Counted from the stretch's first letter, positions 46,088 to 56,563 are shown. The stretch: 64,000 bases of DNA from Actinomycetota bacterium (GCA_027315345.1 DAHUYE010000043.1:1-64000), one strand, 5' to 3'. Notes: generated by a model not told the origin, from the letters alone. A program made the numbers and translations.

Positions 46088-48403
46088 GTGCGGGGCGGAC
46101 GCCAACACCGGGCTGTGCTGATCGGCCTCCTGGTCCTCGGAATCGCCTGTACCAGCGTGGTGGTGGGCCTCTCGGCCCGGCCGGCCGGCGCCGCCGGCAC
46201 CGGTAGCGGGCCGGGGCCGGGAACGGTCGCCTCGCTGGCTTTCTCCCCCGCCCCGGTGGCCCCCACCGGCAGCCTGGCCCCGGGCCAGGCCGTGGACGTG
46301 ACCCTTACCGCCCTGGATCCCTCCGGAGCACCCGTCAATGACGGCCTGGTCTATCTGTCCCTGACCTCCACGGCGGCGGCGGCCGGGACCGCCTCGGTGG
46401 GAGGGACCGCCCTGACCTCCAGCCCGGAACCCTTCACCACCTCCCAGAACGGGCTGGTGGCCATCGCCTACGCCGCCGCCGACCCCCAGTGTTCGAGCGG
46501 TGGCGTATGCATCCCGGCCGCCTTCCCCACGGCCGGGGCCGATGAGATCCAGGCCTCGACGGCTCCGCCGTCCGGCTCGGGGGCCGGAGCGTCCGCCTCC
46601 CCGACCACGGCCCAGGACGCCTACTCCTACGCCCCGGCCGGCCCGGCGCCGGGCCCGGACCGCTACAGCTTCTCCCCCGATCCTCTGGCCGGCCCCGGCA
46701 GCCTCCAGGCCGGCCAGAGCGTGTCGGTGGTCCTCACCGTGACCCGGGCCTCCGGGGCGCCGGAGCCCCAGGCGGCCGTCTTCGTCTCCGTGGCCACCAC
46801 CAGCGGTGGAGCCACCCCCCAGGTCACCTCGACCCAGTGCGCCCAGGGACAACTCGGTTCCGCCCCAACCGACTGCACGACCGACGCCAACGGCCATCTG
46901 GCCCTGGACTACTCGGTGCCCAGCCCGGGGCCGGGCTCGACCCTGCCCACCACGGGCCAGGATGCGATCACCGTCCAGAACCAGGCCGGCACCCCGACCG
47001 AATCGGCCACGGATGTCTATGAATACGGCGCCGCGTCCTACCACCTGTCGTCCACGCCCATGGCGCCGACCGGGTCGCTGGGATCGAACCAGTCCGAGAC
47101 CCTGTCCGTCACCGTCGTCGGGCCCGACGGGGTGGCGGTCCCTGACTGTCCGGTGTACCTGGTCCTGGCCGCGGCCAAGGACCAGGCCCCCGCCGGTTCG
47201 GCGGTGGCCACGGGAGCCACCCCCAGCCCGCAGAACCCGACCGGCGCCCCCGGCCTCGGCCCCAGCCCGGAGCCGTTCGACACCGACACCAACGGCGTGA
47301 TCCTGGTGACCTACTCCACCCCCGCTGGCACGCCATCCAGCGGCATGGACGTGCTGGTGGCCCAGAACCGGGCCACCAACCCGGACGTGGGGGTCTTCGA
47401 TCCCTATTCCTTCTCCTCCCCGGAGTTCTCCTTCTCCCCTGACCCCCTGGCCCCCGGCGCCTACCTCCACCCCGGCCAGAGCGTGACCACCACTCTTTCG
47501 GTGACGGCCTCGGCCCCCGGCGTCTATCTCTCCTTCGATCCGGCCCCGGGCGGGGGCTCGGCCTCGGTGGCCGGAGTTGCTCTGGGCCCCGCACCCAGCC
47601 CCTTCACCCCCGGCCCCGACGGCCGGCTCAGCCTCACCTACCAGGCCCCGGCCAGCCTCCCCAAGTCCGGGACCGACCGGATCGTGGTCCAGGACGCCGC
47701 CAGCGGGCCGGCCGCAGCCGCCTCGGACACCTACTCCTTCTCCCCCGGCCCGGCGGCCGGGACCGGCTCGGGGCCCGGCCCGGGCTACTGGCTGGTGGCG
47801 GCGGACGGAGGGGTCTTCAGCTTCGGTGGCGCCGGCTTCTTCGGGTCAACCGGGGCCATCCACCTGGCGGCGCCGGTGGTCGGGATGGCCGCTGCCCCCG
47901 ACGGCGGGGGGTACTGGCTGGTGGCCTCCGACGGGGGGGTCTTCAGCTTCGGGGACGCCCGCTTCTTCGGGTCCACCGGGGCCATCCATCTGGCCGCCCC
48001 GATCGTGGGCATGGCCGCCACCCCCGACGGCGGGGGGTACTGGCTGGCCGGGGCCGATGGGTCCGTCTACGCCTTCGGGGACGCCCCGGCCCGGGGCGGG
48101 GCCAACGGAACCGGCCTGGCCGCCCCGGTGGACGGGATCGCCCCCACCGCCACCGGGCTGGGGTACTGGCTGGTGGCCTCCGACGGGGGGGTCTTCAGCT
48201 TCGGGGACGCCGCCTGGTACGGCTCCACCGGCGGGGAGCACCTGAACGCCCCGGTGCTGGGCCTGGCCCCGACCGCCAACGCCGCCGGTTACCGCCTGGT
48301 GGCCCGGGACGGCGGGGTCTTTGCCTTCGGGAACGCCGCCTTTGACGGGTCCGAAGGGGGTGAAAGGCTCAATTCACCTGTCGTCGGGATGGCGACCACG
48401 TAA
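46088..48403 (+). CDS. Secreted surface protein: about 4 Ig-like/invasin-like repeats plus about 5 YWLVASDGGVFSFG repeats
   Basis: Signal-like N-terminus VLIGLLVLGIACTSVVVGLSARPAGA; repeated YSFSPDPLA.PGSL.PGQSV...SGTDRIVVQ...DTYSFSP blocks; C-terminal GYWLVASDGGVFSFGDARFFGSTGAIHLAAPIVGMAATPDGG. Confidence 0.9.
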   Translation: MRGGRQHRAVLIGLLVLGIACTSVVVGLSARPAGAAGTGSGPGPGTVASLAFSPAPVAPTGSLAPGQAVDVTLTALDPSGAPVNDGLVYLSLTSTAAAAGTASVGGTALTSSPEPFTTSQNGLVAIAYAAADPQCSSGGVCIPAAFPTAGADEIQASTAPPSGSGAGASASPTTAQDAYSYAPAGPAPGPDRYSFSPDPLAGPGSLQAGQSVSVVLTVTRASGAPEPQAAVFVSVATTSGGATPQVTSTQCAQGQLGSAPTDCTTDANGHLALDYSVPSPGPGSTLPTTGQDAITVQNQAGTPTESATDVYEYGAASYHLSSTPMAPTGSLGSNQSETLSVTVVGPDGVAVPDCPVYLVLAAAKDQAPAGSAVATGATPSPQNPTGAPGLGPSPEPFDTDTNGVILVTYSTPAGTPSSGMDVLVAQNRATNPDVGVFDPYSFSSPEFSFSPDPLAPGAYLHPGQSVTTTLSVTASAPGVYLSFDPAPGGGSASVAGVALGPAPSPFTPGPDGRLSLTYQAPASLPKSGTDRIVVQDAASGPAAAASDTYSFSPGPAAGTGSGPGPGYWLVAADGGVFSFGGAGFFGSTGAIHLAAPVVGMAAAPDGGGYWLVASDGGVFSFGDARFFGSTGAIHLAAPIVGMAATPDGGGYWLAGADGSVYAFGDAPARGGANGTGLAAPVDGIAPTATGLGYWLVASDGGVFSFGDAAWYGSTGGEHLNAPVLGLAPTANAAGYRLVARDGGVFAFGNAAFDGSEGGERLNSPVVGMATT

Positions 48404-48478
48404 AGAAGTCGCTGGAAGACTGTATTTCACTATGAGTGGCGCGCTACCCTCTCCACAGTGGCCCCGGGGAGGGTAAGG

Positions 48479-50926
48479 GTGGAGTTCCCCCCAGACGACG
48501 CGCGCTCCGTGGCGTGCGCTACCAGTGACCTGATCCTCGTCATAGACCGCGCCGGACGGGTGGCGGCCAGCTTCGGGCCCGCCCTGGAGGTGATCGGCTC
48601 CCCGGCCGAAGGCCTGATCGGGAACCGGGCCATCGGCCTGGTCCATCCCGATGACCGCGGCCATGTGATCGACTACGTGGCCAAGCACCTCGAGCGACCG
48701 GAACTGGCCCAGAAGCTGGACCGCTTCCGGGTCCAGGCCTCCGACGGCACGTGGCGCCACCTGGTGGCCCGGGCCGTCAACCGCATCCACGACCCGCGCA
48801 TCCGGGGCGTGGTCCTCACCCTGGCCGATGAGACCGATCTGCAGGCGGCCATGGCCGCCCTCACCGCCAGCGAGGGTCACTACCGCTCCATCCTGGCCGG
48901 CCTGGACGCCGCCGTGCTGGTCATGGACCGGGACGGAGCGGTGGTGTCGTGCAACCCGGCCGCCGAGTCCCTCTTCGGCCAGCCCCGACCGGCCATGGTG
49001 GGCGACCGTCCCTTCGAGGCCCGGGTGGTGGACGAGGACGGCCGGGACCTACCCCCGGAGCGGTTCCCGACCCGGGTGGCGGCGCAGACCGGTAAGGCCA
49101 GCCGCGCCGTCCTCATCGGCATCGAACGGGAGGGCCAGCGGCGCTGGCTGTCGGTCGACACCGTCCCGCTGTCGGTTCCCGCCGAGGGCCGGCCCCTGGT
49201 GGCCGCCTCCTTCAGCGACATCACCGAACTGCGGGAGCAGTCCGACGCCGCCGCCCGCAGCGCCCGTCGCTTCCGCCGCCTGACGGCCCGCACCGGAACT
49301 GCCCTCCTGGTCTGCGAAGCCGACGGCACCCTCTGCTACGCCAACGACAGTGCCATCGACCTGTTCGGTCCGGGGCTGGCCGAGCTGGACGGGGTCTGCT
49401 TCGACGACCTGGTGCTGGCCGAGGACCTGGCCAGCTTCAACGCCGCCTTCGACGCCGCCGTCCACCGCCCCGAGCGGCACCACGCGGTGGAGTTCCGGGG
49501 CGGCCGCCACCGTCCCGACGGGTCCATCCCCCACTTCGAGGGTCGCTTCACCAATCTGTTGTCGGACCCCGACGTGGGCGGGGTCGTCATCAATGTCGAG
49601 GACGTCACCGAGCGGCGCCGGATGGCCGAGACCCTGGCCCATCAGGCTCTCCATGATCCTCTCACCAATCTGCCCAACCGGTCCCTGTTCATGGACCGCC
49701 TCGAGCACTCCCTGCGCCGGTTGCAGCGGGGCCGGGCGCCGGTGGCGGTTCTCTTCGCCGACGTTGACCACTTCAAGGCCATCAACGACAGCCTGGGCCA
49801 CAGCACCGGTGATCGGGTCCTGCGTTCGCTGGCCGGACGGTTGCGGGCCCTCCTGCGCCCGGGGGACACGGTGGCCCGCTTCGGCGGGGACGAGTTCGTG
49901 CTGCTCTGCGAGGACACCACCGCCGAGGCCGCCCTGGTCATCGCCCGGCGCATCACCGGCCTGGCCGAGCCCATCTCCCGGGCCGTCAGTCCCTCTGGGG
50001 ATCTGAAGGTGACCCTCTCGGTCGGGGTGGCCGTGGCCAGCGACCCGGACATCACCCCCGGAGCCCTGCTGGCCAACGCCGACGCCGCCATGTACCGGGC
50101 CAAGGAGGAGGGCCGGTCGCGGGCGGCGGTGTACGACACGAGCATGCAGTTCGCCGCTCAGGGGCGGATGGAGACCGAGACGTCGCTGCGTCGGGCTCTG
50201 ACCGACCAGGAGCTGCGCCTCGTCTACCAGCCGGTGGTGCGCCTGGACGACCGCCGGGTGGTCGGAGCCGAGGCCCTGCTGCGCTGGGAGAACCCCCGCC
50301 GAGGACTGTTGCACCCCGGTGACTTCATGGCCGTGGCCGAGGAGACCGGCCTGATCGTGCCCATCGGCCAGTGGGTGATGGGCGAGGCCTGCCGCCAGGC
50401 GGCGGCGTGGACGTCGGCCGGGCACCCCACGCCGCAGATCTCCGTCAACATCTCCGGTCGCCAGCTCAGCGATCCCGGGTTCATCGATCAGGTCCGGAGG
50501 GAGATCGATGAGTCCGGCATCGACAGCTCCAGCCTCTCCCTGGAAGTGACCGAGAACGTGATCATGGCCGACCCGGACGGCTCCGCCACCGTCCTGGCCG
50601 GGCTCAAGGATCTCGGCGTGCTCATCAGCCTCGATGACTTCGGGACCGGCTACACGTCCCTCGGCTACCTGCGCCGCTTCCCGGTCGACGTGCTCAAGGT
50701 CGATCAGACCTTCGTGGGGGGTCTCGGGCATGACGCCGAGGACTCCAGCATCGTCTCGGCCATCCTGGGCCTGGCCGGCAGCCTCGGCCTGGCCACGGTG
50801 GCCGAGGGGGTGGAAACCGGTGAGCAGGCCGACGTGCTGACCGCCATGGGCTGCACCCACGCCCAGGGCTTCCAGTTCGGACACCCCGCCTCGGCCGAGG
50901 ACCTCACCACCCAGATGTCCGCCTGA
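48479..50926 (+). CDS. PAS-GGDEF-EAL diguanylate cyclase/phosphodiesterase
   Basis: PAS-like segments, FGGDEFVLLCEDT, GAEALLRWENPRRGLLHPGDFMAVAEETG, LDDFGTGYTSLGYLRRFPVDVLKVD; GTG at 48479 has a GGGGAGGG RBS (ORF opens at 48458). Confidence 0.93.
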   Translation: MEFPPDDARSVACATSDLILVIDRAGRVAASFGPALEVIGSPAEGLIGNRAIGLVHPDDRGHVIDYVAKHLERPELAQKLDRFRVQASDGTWRHLVARAVNRIHDPRIRGVVLTLADETDLQAAMAALTASEGHYRSILAGLDAAVLVMDRDGAVVSCNPAAESLFGQPRPAMVGDRPFEARVVDEDGRDLPPERFPTRVAAQTGKASRAVLIGIEREGQRRWLSVDTVPLSVPAEGRPLVAASFSDITELREQSDAAARSARRFRRLTARTGTALLVCEADGTLCYANDSAIDLFGPGLAELDGVCFDDLVLAEDLASFNAAFDAAVHRPERHHAVEFRGGRHRPDGSIPHFEGRFTNLLSDPDVGGVVINVEDVTERRRMAETLAHQALHDPLTNLPNRSLFMDRLEHSLRRLQRGRAPVAVLFADVDHFKAINDSLGHSTGDRVLRSLAGRLRALLRPGDTVARFGGDEFVLLCEDTTAEAALVIARRITGLAEPISRAVSPSGDLKVTLSVGVAVASDPDITPGALLANADAAMYRAKEEGRSRAAVYDTSMQFAAQGRMETETSLRRALTDQELRLVYQPVVRLDDRRVVGAEALLRWENPRRGLLHPGDFMAVAEETGLIVPIGQWVMGEACRQAAAWTSAGHPTPQISVNISGRQLSDPGFIDQVRREIDESGIDSSSLSLEVTENVIMADPDGSATVLAGLKDLGVLISLDDFGTGYTSLGYLRRFPVDVLKVDQTFVGGLGHDAEDSSIVSAILGLAGSLGLATVAEGVETGEQADVLTAMGCTHAQGFQFGHPASAEDLTTQMSA

Positions 50927-50994
50927 GGCGGCCCAACCTCTAGCCTTGGCGCTGACGCCGCGTCTCCGGCGTGCGCTCGTAAAGGAGCCTCGAA

Positions 50995-51210
50995 ATGGTT
51001 CTGGCAAACCTGGCCGGGCCCGACACCATCATCCTTATCGTCGTCGTCGCCCTGGTGTTCCTCTTCGGTGGCAGCCAACTGCCGAAGCTGGCCCGGGGCC
51101 TCGGCTCGGCGTCCCACGAGTTCCGCAAGGGCCTCGAGGAAGGCGGCCAGGACGCCGCCGCCAAGGACGCCGGGGCCGGCGGGACCGGTAAGCCCGACTC
51201 GGCCGGCTGA
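50995..51210 (+). CDS. tatA: Second TatA/TatE family subunit
   Basis: MVLANLAGPDTIILIVVVALVFLFGGSQLPKLARGLGSASHEFRKG; near-identical core to the tatA at 15172-15396. Confidence 0.9.
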   Translation: MVLANLAGPDTIILIVVVALVFLFGGSQLPKLARGLGSASHEFRKGLEEGGQDAAAKDAGAGGTGKPDSAG

Positions 51211-51281
51211 GCCCAGCTGGGGCCGGGACCCGGGTTCTGCCCTGGTCCCGCCGTCGCCCGGTCAACCCCGCCCCTCCCTTC

Positions 51282-51800
51282 GTGGCCAGACGCTTCATCC
51301 CCTTCGCCCTGCACCAGGCGGCCGAGCTCCTGCTGGCCGTCCTGCTCATCGTGGTGGGCATCCACGTATCCGGCCCGTCCCAGATCTTCCTGGTCGCAGG
51401 CGGCGTCTTGCTGGTCGTCCTGGCCGTGCTCAGCGACGGCCCCCTGGCCGCCTGGGAGCTGCTCAGCCGGCGGGCCCATCGGGTGGCGGACTGGATCGGC
51501 ATAGCCGTGCTGGCCCTGCTGCCGGCTCTGCCGGGGCGAACCCTTCTGTCCGCCTTCCTGCTCGAGTTCAGCGCCCTGGCCGTGTGGCGCCTCAACGCCT
51601 CCACCCGCTTCGAACCCCGCCCGGCCCGAGTGCGACCGGCAGGTCCGGCGGGTGCGGTAGGTCCGGTAGGTCCGGCCCGGACCGGGGGGGCGGCGCCCTC
51701 GCCCGGGCTGGCCCCCGCCGCTGATCTGGCCCTGCGCCGCACCGCCCGCAAGGCCGGTATAGCCGCCGGGATCATCCGCCGCCGTAGGATGCGGTCGTGA
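51282..51800 (+). CDS. Hypothetical membrane protein
   Basis: Hydrophobic segments LLLAVLLIVVGIHVSGPSQIFLVAGGVLLVVLAVL; overlaps the downstream start (ATGA-type coupling). Confidence 0.6.
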   Translation: MARRFIPFALHQAAELLLAVLLIVVGIHVSGPSQIFLVAGGVLLVVLAVLSDGPLAAWELLSRRAHRVADWIGIAVLALLPALPGRTLLSAFLLEFSALAVWRLNASTRFEPRPARVRPAGPAGAVGPVGPARTGGAAPSPGLAPAADLALRRTARKAGIAAGIIRRRRMRS

Positions 51801-52672
51801 GCCGCACGACCGTCCAGGTCCCGACCAGGCTGCTGGTCTTCGGCATGACCCGGGCCGATCACACCATCGTGCCCAGCGAGGTCATGCCGGTGGCCGAGGC
51901 GTGCGGTCAGAGTCCTGACCAGATCCGCTCCTGCCTGCGCCGGCTGGTGACCGAGGGCCTCTTCCTGCGCCGGGGCAGCGGCCGGGACGCCGTTTACGAA
52001 GCGACCCCGGCCGGCCTGGCCGCCATGGGGTCCACCATGGAGCGGACCCGGCTGGCCTACGTCCAGGACGCCGCCGGGCGGGGCTGGGACCGCCAGTGGC
52101 GCCTGGTCGGCTTCGCGGTGCCGGAACGCAACCGGGCGGCCCGGGATGCCTTCCGGGAGCGGCTCCTGGCCCTGGGAGGCAGCGCCGTCCAGGGCGGCCT
52201 CTACGTCTCACCCCATCCCTGGCACAAGGACGTCCGGGCCGAGGCCGACCGGCTCGAACTGGCCGACCAGATCACCCTGGCCACCACCGATGACCTGGAG
52301 GTCGGAGGCGAGCGCGATCCCCGTGAACTGGCCCGCCGCCTCTGGCAACTCGACGAATTGGCCTCCCGCTACCGTCGCTTCAGCGACACCTACGGCCGCA
52401 TCCCGGCCGAGCTGACCGCCCTGCGGGAGCGCCACGAGCGCCTGGCCGACGCCACCTTCCTGCCTCTGGCCCTGGGCATGGCGGTGGCCTTCTCGGAGTG
52501 CTTCAGCCGGGACCCGCTCCTGCCCCCGGAACTGCTGCCCCGCCCCTGGCCGGGCCGGGAGGCCAGGGAGCTGACGGCCCGCTCCCGCCGCCAGGCCCTG
52601 GCCCTGCGCCAGGCCAACGGCCTGCCCCCGCTCTTCCGCCTCTTCGACGAGGCGATAGAAGCCCTGGGTTAA
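51797..52672 (+). CDS. PaaX family transcriptional regulator
   Basis: PTRLLVFGMTRADHTIVPSEVMPVAEACGQSPDQIRSCLRRLVTEGLFLRRGSGRDAVYEATPAGLA, WDRQWRLVGFAVPERNRAARDAFRERLLALGGSAVQGGLYVSPHPW. Confidence 0.88.
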   Translation: MSRTTVQVPTRLLVFGMTRADHTIVPSEVMPVAEACGQSPDQIRSCLRRLVTEGLFLRRGSGRDAVYEATPAGLAAMGSTMERTRLAYVQDAAGRGWDRQWRLVGFAVPERNRAARDAFRERLLALGGSAVQGGLYVSPHPWHKDVRAEADRLELADQITLATTDDLEVGGERDPRELARRLWQLDELASRYRRFSDTYGRIPAELTALRERHERLADATFLPLALGMAVAFSECFSRDPLLPPELLPRPWPGREARELTARSRRQALALRQANGLPPLFRLFDEAIEALG

Positions 52673-53322
52673 CTGGACATGGCGGCTATGACCGCCGGCG
52701 GCACGGGGGTCATGGTGCAGGTGGCCGTGATGGCCGAGCCGGTCACGGTCAGGCTGAAGCTGCAGGCCGGCACGATCGGATTACGGGCCAGGTCCAGCGA
52801 GACCACCGTCACCCCCGAGACATCGATGTCGAGGACGTCGGCCGCCCCCATGGTGGCGCTGGCCTGGGCCTGCTGACCGCCCACGTCCACCAGGATCTGC
52901 CCCGAGGAGGTGAGGGCGATGGTCCGTCCGGCGGCGGCGGTCAGCTCCGGAGCGCTGATCGTCACCGCCGCCGTGCCACTGGCGATCGACTGGATGGTGA
53001 CCTTGCGCTTGTGAATCAGCTCCTGGCGGTCGATGGCCACCTTGACCAGGTGCACATGGACGCTCTGCAGGGTCAGCGAGGTGCCGGCCGGGACCTCCTC
53101 CAGGGTGAGGTCCACGGTATCGACCGAGCCCCGGCCCAGGACGTCGTACAGGAACGGGAAGCCCCCGATGGAGGCCGAGGCGGAGCTGGCCCCGGTCGAC
53201 TGCTTGGCCCGGTCAGCCATGGCCGTCTCGGCCACCCGCTTGGCCCCGAAGTCGGCGGCCACCGCCCCCAGCACCACGATGAGGAGGACGACCGAGGTCA
53301 GCCAGCGCAAGATTCTGAACAT
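52669..53322 (-). CDS. DUF2993 / LmeA-like phospholipid-binding protein
   Basis: MFRILRWLTSVVLLIVVLGAVAADFGAKRVAETAMADRAKQ...SIGGFPFLYDVLGRGSVDTVDLTLEEV. Confidence 0.85.
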   Translation of the reverse strand: MFRILRWLTSVVLLIVVLGAVAADFGAKRVAETAMADRAKQSTGASSASASIGGFPFLYDVLGRGSVDTVDLTLEEVPAGTSLTLQSVHVHLVKVAIDRQELIHKRKVTIQSIASGTAAVTISAPELTAAAGRTIALTSSGQILVDVGGQQAQASATMGAADVLDIDVSGVTVVSLDLARNPIVPACSFSLTVTGSAITATCTMTPVPPAVIAAMSS

Positions 53323-53394
53323 GTCCGGGCGCACACTAGGAAAAGGCTCCCCCGGGTTGCCGTCAGCCTCTCTGTGCCCACTAGATTCCCAGCC

Positions 53395-54174
53395 GTGAGC
53401 ACCTCGGCGAGCGCACCCTCTCGAGCCACGCCCGGACGGCGCCGCCTGGGCCGGGCCGGCCTGCTTGGCGCCCTGGCCCTGGCCCTGTCGGGCTGCACCT
53501 ACAACTTCGAGAACTACACCGGGGCCACCACCCAGGGGCATCAGATCTTCAAGCTCTTCCAGGGCTTCGACATCACCGCCCTGGCCGTGGGGGTATTCGT
53601 CTGGGCCCTGATCTTCTGGTGCATCCTCGCCTACCGGCGCAAGAACCCCGATCACTGGCCCCGCCAGACCCGCTACAACATGCCCTGGGAGGTGGCCTAC
53701 ACCACCATCCCCATCCTGATCGTGGCCGTCCTGTTCGGTTACACCGTGGTCACCGAGAACAGCGTCGACGCCGTGGCCGCCAACCCCTCCAACCACATGT
53801 CCATCCAGGCCTTCCAGTGGGGTTGGCGCTTCACCTATGACAATCCCCCCGGGTCGACCCGGCCGGTCACCCTGCTTTCCGACCCCAACCACTACGCCAC
53901 CTTCGAGATCCCCCTCAACGAGGTGACCCAGGTCGACCTGACCACCGCCGACGTCATCCATGAGTTCGACGTGCCCCGATTCGACTTCCAGCGCTACGCC
54001 CAGTCCGGCATCGAGAACACCTTCGATCTCACCCCGACCCAGACCGGCACCTACATAGGGCGCTGCGCCCAGTTCTGCGGCCTGCACCACGATCTCATGA
54101 TCTTCTACGTCAAGGTGGTGCAACCGGCCACCTTCCAGACCTGGCTGCAAAGTCAAGAAAGGTCGTCTACATGA
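53395..54174 (+). CDS. ctaC: Cytochrome c oxidase subunit II
   Basis: Lipobox [72 protein letters not shown] (CuA ligands). Confidence 0.95.
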   Translation: MSTSASAPSRATPGRRRLGRAGLLGALALALSGCTYNFENYTGATTQGHQIFKLFQGFDITALAVGVFVWALIFWCILAYRRKNPDHWPRQTRYNMPWEVAYTTIPILIVAVLFGYTVVTENSVDAVAANPSNHMSIQAFQWGWRFTYDNPPGSTRPVTLLSDPNHYATFEIPLNEVTQVDLTTADVIHEFDVPRFDFQRYAQSGIENTFDLTPTQTGTYIGRCAQFCGLHHDLMIFYVKVVQPATFQTWLQSQERSST

Positions 54175-55856
54175 CCCTGGTGGCCGAACGGCCGGTAGTG
54201 GCCCATGAGGAGCACCACGAGGAGCACCGCTCCGGGATCCTCTACTGGCTGACCAGCACCGACCACAAGGTGATCGGTAAGAACTACCTGTACACGTCGG
54301 TGTTCTTCTTCCTGGTGGGCGGCCTGATGGCCATGTTCATCCGGGTCCAGCTGTTCTCACCCAACAACACCTTCGTCAGCCAGGACACCTTCAACCAGCT
54401 CTTCACCATGCACGGCACCATCATGCTGCTGCTCTTCGCCGGGCCCTTTGCCTTCGCCGGCTTCGCCAACTACATCGTCCCCCTCCAGGTGGGGGCGCCG
54501 GACATGGCCTTCCCCCGCCTGAATGCCCTGTCCTACTGGTTGTTCCTCTCCGGCGGACTCATCATGTTGAGCTCGTTCCTGGTGGCCGGGGGCGCCGCCG
54601 ATTTCGGCTGGACGGCCTACGCCCCCCTGTCCAACTCCCTCTACACCCCAGGCGCCGGGGCAGACCTGTGGATCGTCTCGCTCTTCCTCACCGGATTCTC
54701 GGCCATCTTCTCCGGCATCAACCTGGTGGTGACCACCTACGGTCTGCGGGCGCCCGGCATGACCATGTTCCGCATGCCCATCTTCACCTGGAACATGCTG
54801 GTCACGGCCATCCTGATCCTCATCGCCTTCCCGGTGTTCACCAGCGCCCTGGTGATGCTGTACTTCGACCGCCACTTCCACACCCACATCTTCGAGACCA
54901 ACGGGGGCGGCGTCCCGATCCTGTGGCAGCACCTGTTCTGGTTCTTCGGGCATCCCGAGGTGTACATCCTGGCCCTGCCCTATTTCGGGATCGTCTCGGA
55001 GGTCATCCCCGTCTTCGCCCGTAAGCCGATCTTCGGTTACAAGGGCATCGTCTTCGCCACCCTGGCCATAGCCGGGCTCTCCACCGGGGTCTGGGCCCAC
55101 CACATGTTCACCACCGGCGCCGTGCTTCTCCCCTTCTTCTCGGGCATGACCATGCTCATAGCCGTGCCCACCGGCATCAAGTTCTTCGCCTGGATCGGGA
55201 CCATGTGGCGGGGGTCGATCGTCTTTTCCACCCCCATGCTCTTTGCCGTCGGGTTCCTGGTGGTCTTCCTGGCCGGCGGCCTGTCCGGGATCATCCTGGC
55301 CGCCCCCCCGCTGGACTTCTACACCAACAACAGCTACTTCGTGATCGCCCACTTCCACGAGGTGCTGATGGGCACGGCCGTCTTCGGCGGCTTCTGCGGC
55401 TGGTACTTCTGGTATCCCAAGTTCACCGGGCGCATGTTCAACGAGAGGCTGGGCTGGGCCCACTTCTGGGTGATGTTCTTCGGTTTCTGGTTCCAGACCG
55501 TGCCCCAGTACCTGGTGGGCCTGCACGGCATGCCCCGCCGGATCGCCATCTACCAGGCCTCCGACGGCTTCACCACCCTCAACCGGATCTCATCGGTGGG
55601 GGCCTGGCTGGTCGGCTTCTCCTTCGTCATCTTCCTGGTCAACATGTGGGTCTCCTGGCGCCGGCCCGTCCCGGCCGGAGGCAATCCCTGGGACGGCTAC
55701 AGCCTGGAGTGGGCCACCACCTCCCCGCCTTCGCACCACAACTTCGAGCGCATCCCCCCCATCCGCTCCGAGCGGCCGGTGTGGGACATGAACCACGCCG
55801 ACATCGAGGACATCCAGCCCCACGGGAGCCACGGGAGCCAGGGGAGCCATAAATGA
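54171..55856 (+). CDS. ctaD: Cytochrome c oxidase subunit I
   Basis: [64 protein letters not shown]. Confidence 0.98.
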   Translation: MTLVAERPVVAHEEHHEEHRSGILYWLTSTDHKVIGKNYLYTSVFFFLVGGLMAMFIRVQLFSPNNTFVSQDTFNQLFTMHGTIMLLLFAGPFAFAGFANYIVPLQVGAPDMAFPRLNALSYWLFLSGGLIMLSSFLVAGGAADFGWTAYAPLSNSLYTPGAGADLWIVSLFLTGFSAIFSGINLVVTTYGLRAPGMTMFRMPIFTWNMLVTAILILIAFPVFTSALVMLYFDRHFHTHIFETNGGGVPILWQHLFWFFGHPEVYILALPYFGIVSEVIPVFARKPIFGYKGIVFATLAIAGLSTGVWAHHMFTTGAVLLPFFSGMTMLIAVPTGIKFFAWIGTMWRGSIVFSTPMLFAVGFLVVFLAGGLSGIILAAPPLDFYTNNSYFVIAHFHEVLMGTAVFGGFCGWYFWYPKFTGRMFNERLGWAHFWVMFFGFWFQTVPQYLVGLHGMPRRIAIYQASDGFTTLNRISSVGAWLVGFSFVIFLVNMWVSWRRPVPAGGNPWDGYSLEWATTSPPSHHNFERIPPIRSERPVWDMNHADIEDIQPHGSHGSQGSHK

Positions 55857-56323
55857 CCGCTGAAGTCGACCCCGGGCCGGCGCCCGAGCCCCGGACCGTG
55901 CCCCGCGTGTACAAGGGCTACCGGATCGAAGCCCTGGTCTTCCTGGGCACCGCCTTCTTCTTCGCCATCGTCCTGGGCGTCTACTGGTTCACCTCCTACG
56001 AACACGCCGGCTCGGTCATGCTGCTCATGACCGTCTTTCTCGGCCTCATCCCCGGCTCCTATCTCTTCTGGTGGGGAATGAAGCGGGGCGGGGACATGCC
56101 GGCCCGGGCCGAGGACTCGGATGAAGCCGAGTTGGAAGACGGCGCCGGCACCGTGGGCGCCTTCCCCTCCTCCAGCATCTGGCCCTTCTGCATGGGCGTC
56201 TCCGCCGCCGTGGTCTGCCTGGCCCTGGTCTTCGGCGCCTGGCTGGGCATCCTGGGCGGCGCCGGGGTGGTGGCCACCCTGATCGGCTACACCATGGAAT
56301 CCCGCCGGGGCGGCTACATCTAG
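55853..56323 (+). CDS. ctaF: Cytochrome c oxidase subunit IV (actinobacterial)
   Basis: [52 protein letters not shown] overlap after ctaD. Confidence 0.85.
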   Translation: MTAEVDPGPAPEPRTVPRVYKGYRIEALVFLGTAFFFAIVLGVYWFTSYEHAGSVMLLMTVFLGLIPGSYLFWWGMKRGGDMPARAEDSDEAELEDGAGTVGAFPSSSIWPFCMGVSAAVVCLALVFGAWLGILGGAGVVATLIGYTMESRRGGYI

Positions 56324-56348
56324 AGGGCTTCGGCTTCGGCTCCCCGGG

Positions 56349-56389
56349 CCACCCGTAGTCGCCCGAGGACCACCCGTAGTCGCCCGAGG
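56349..56389. repeat. 21-bp tandem duplication
   Basis: ccacccgtagtcgcccgagg a ccacccgtagtcgcccgagg. Confidence 0.9.
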
Positions 56390-56533
56390 GCAGGGCGTGT
56401 GGCGGCAGGTGTCGACCTGGAGGCCGCTGAAGCGATAGGGGTAGCGCTCCCGGCTTCAGCCCGGTGGCAGTACACCTTGGCCGTGCGGGGCCAGGTCTCC
56501 CTGGCCTTGAGAATGAGGTCGCACTCGGCGCTG

Positions 56534-56563
56534 CCGGCGTGCAAGTGGCCGGCGTGCAAGTGG
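56534..56563. repeat. 15-bp tandem duplication
   Basis: ccggcgtgcaagtgg ccggcgtgcaagtgg. Confidence 0.9.

Noticed and set aside
56320-56559. 79-aa minus-strand ORF between ctaF and qcrB as a gene
   Set aside because: No family recognised, contains tandem duplications and overlaps the ctaF stop; mentioned only as part of the intergenic finding.
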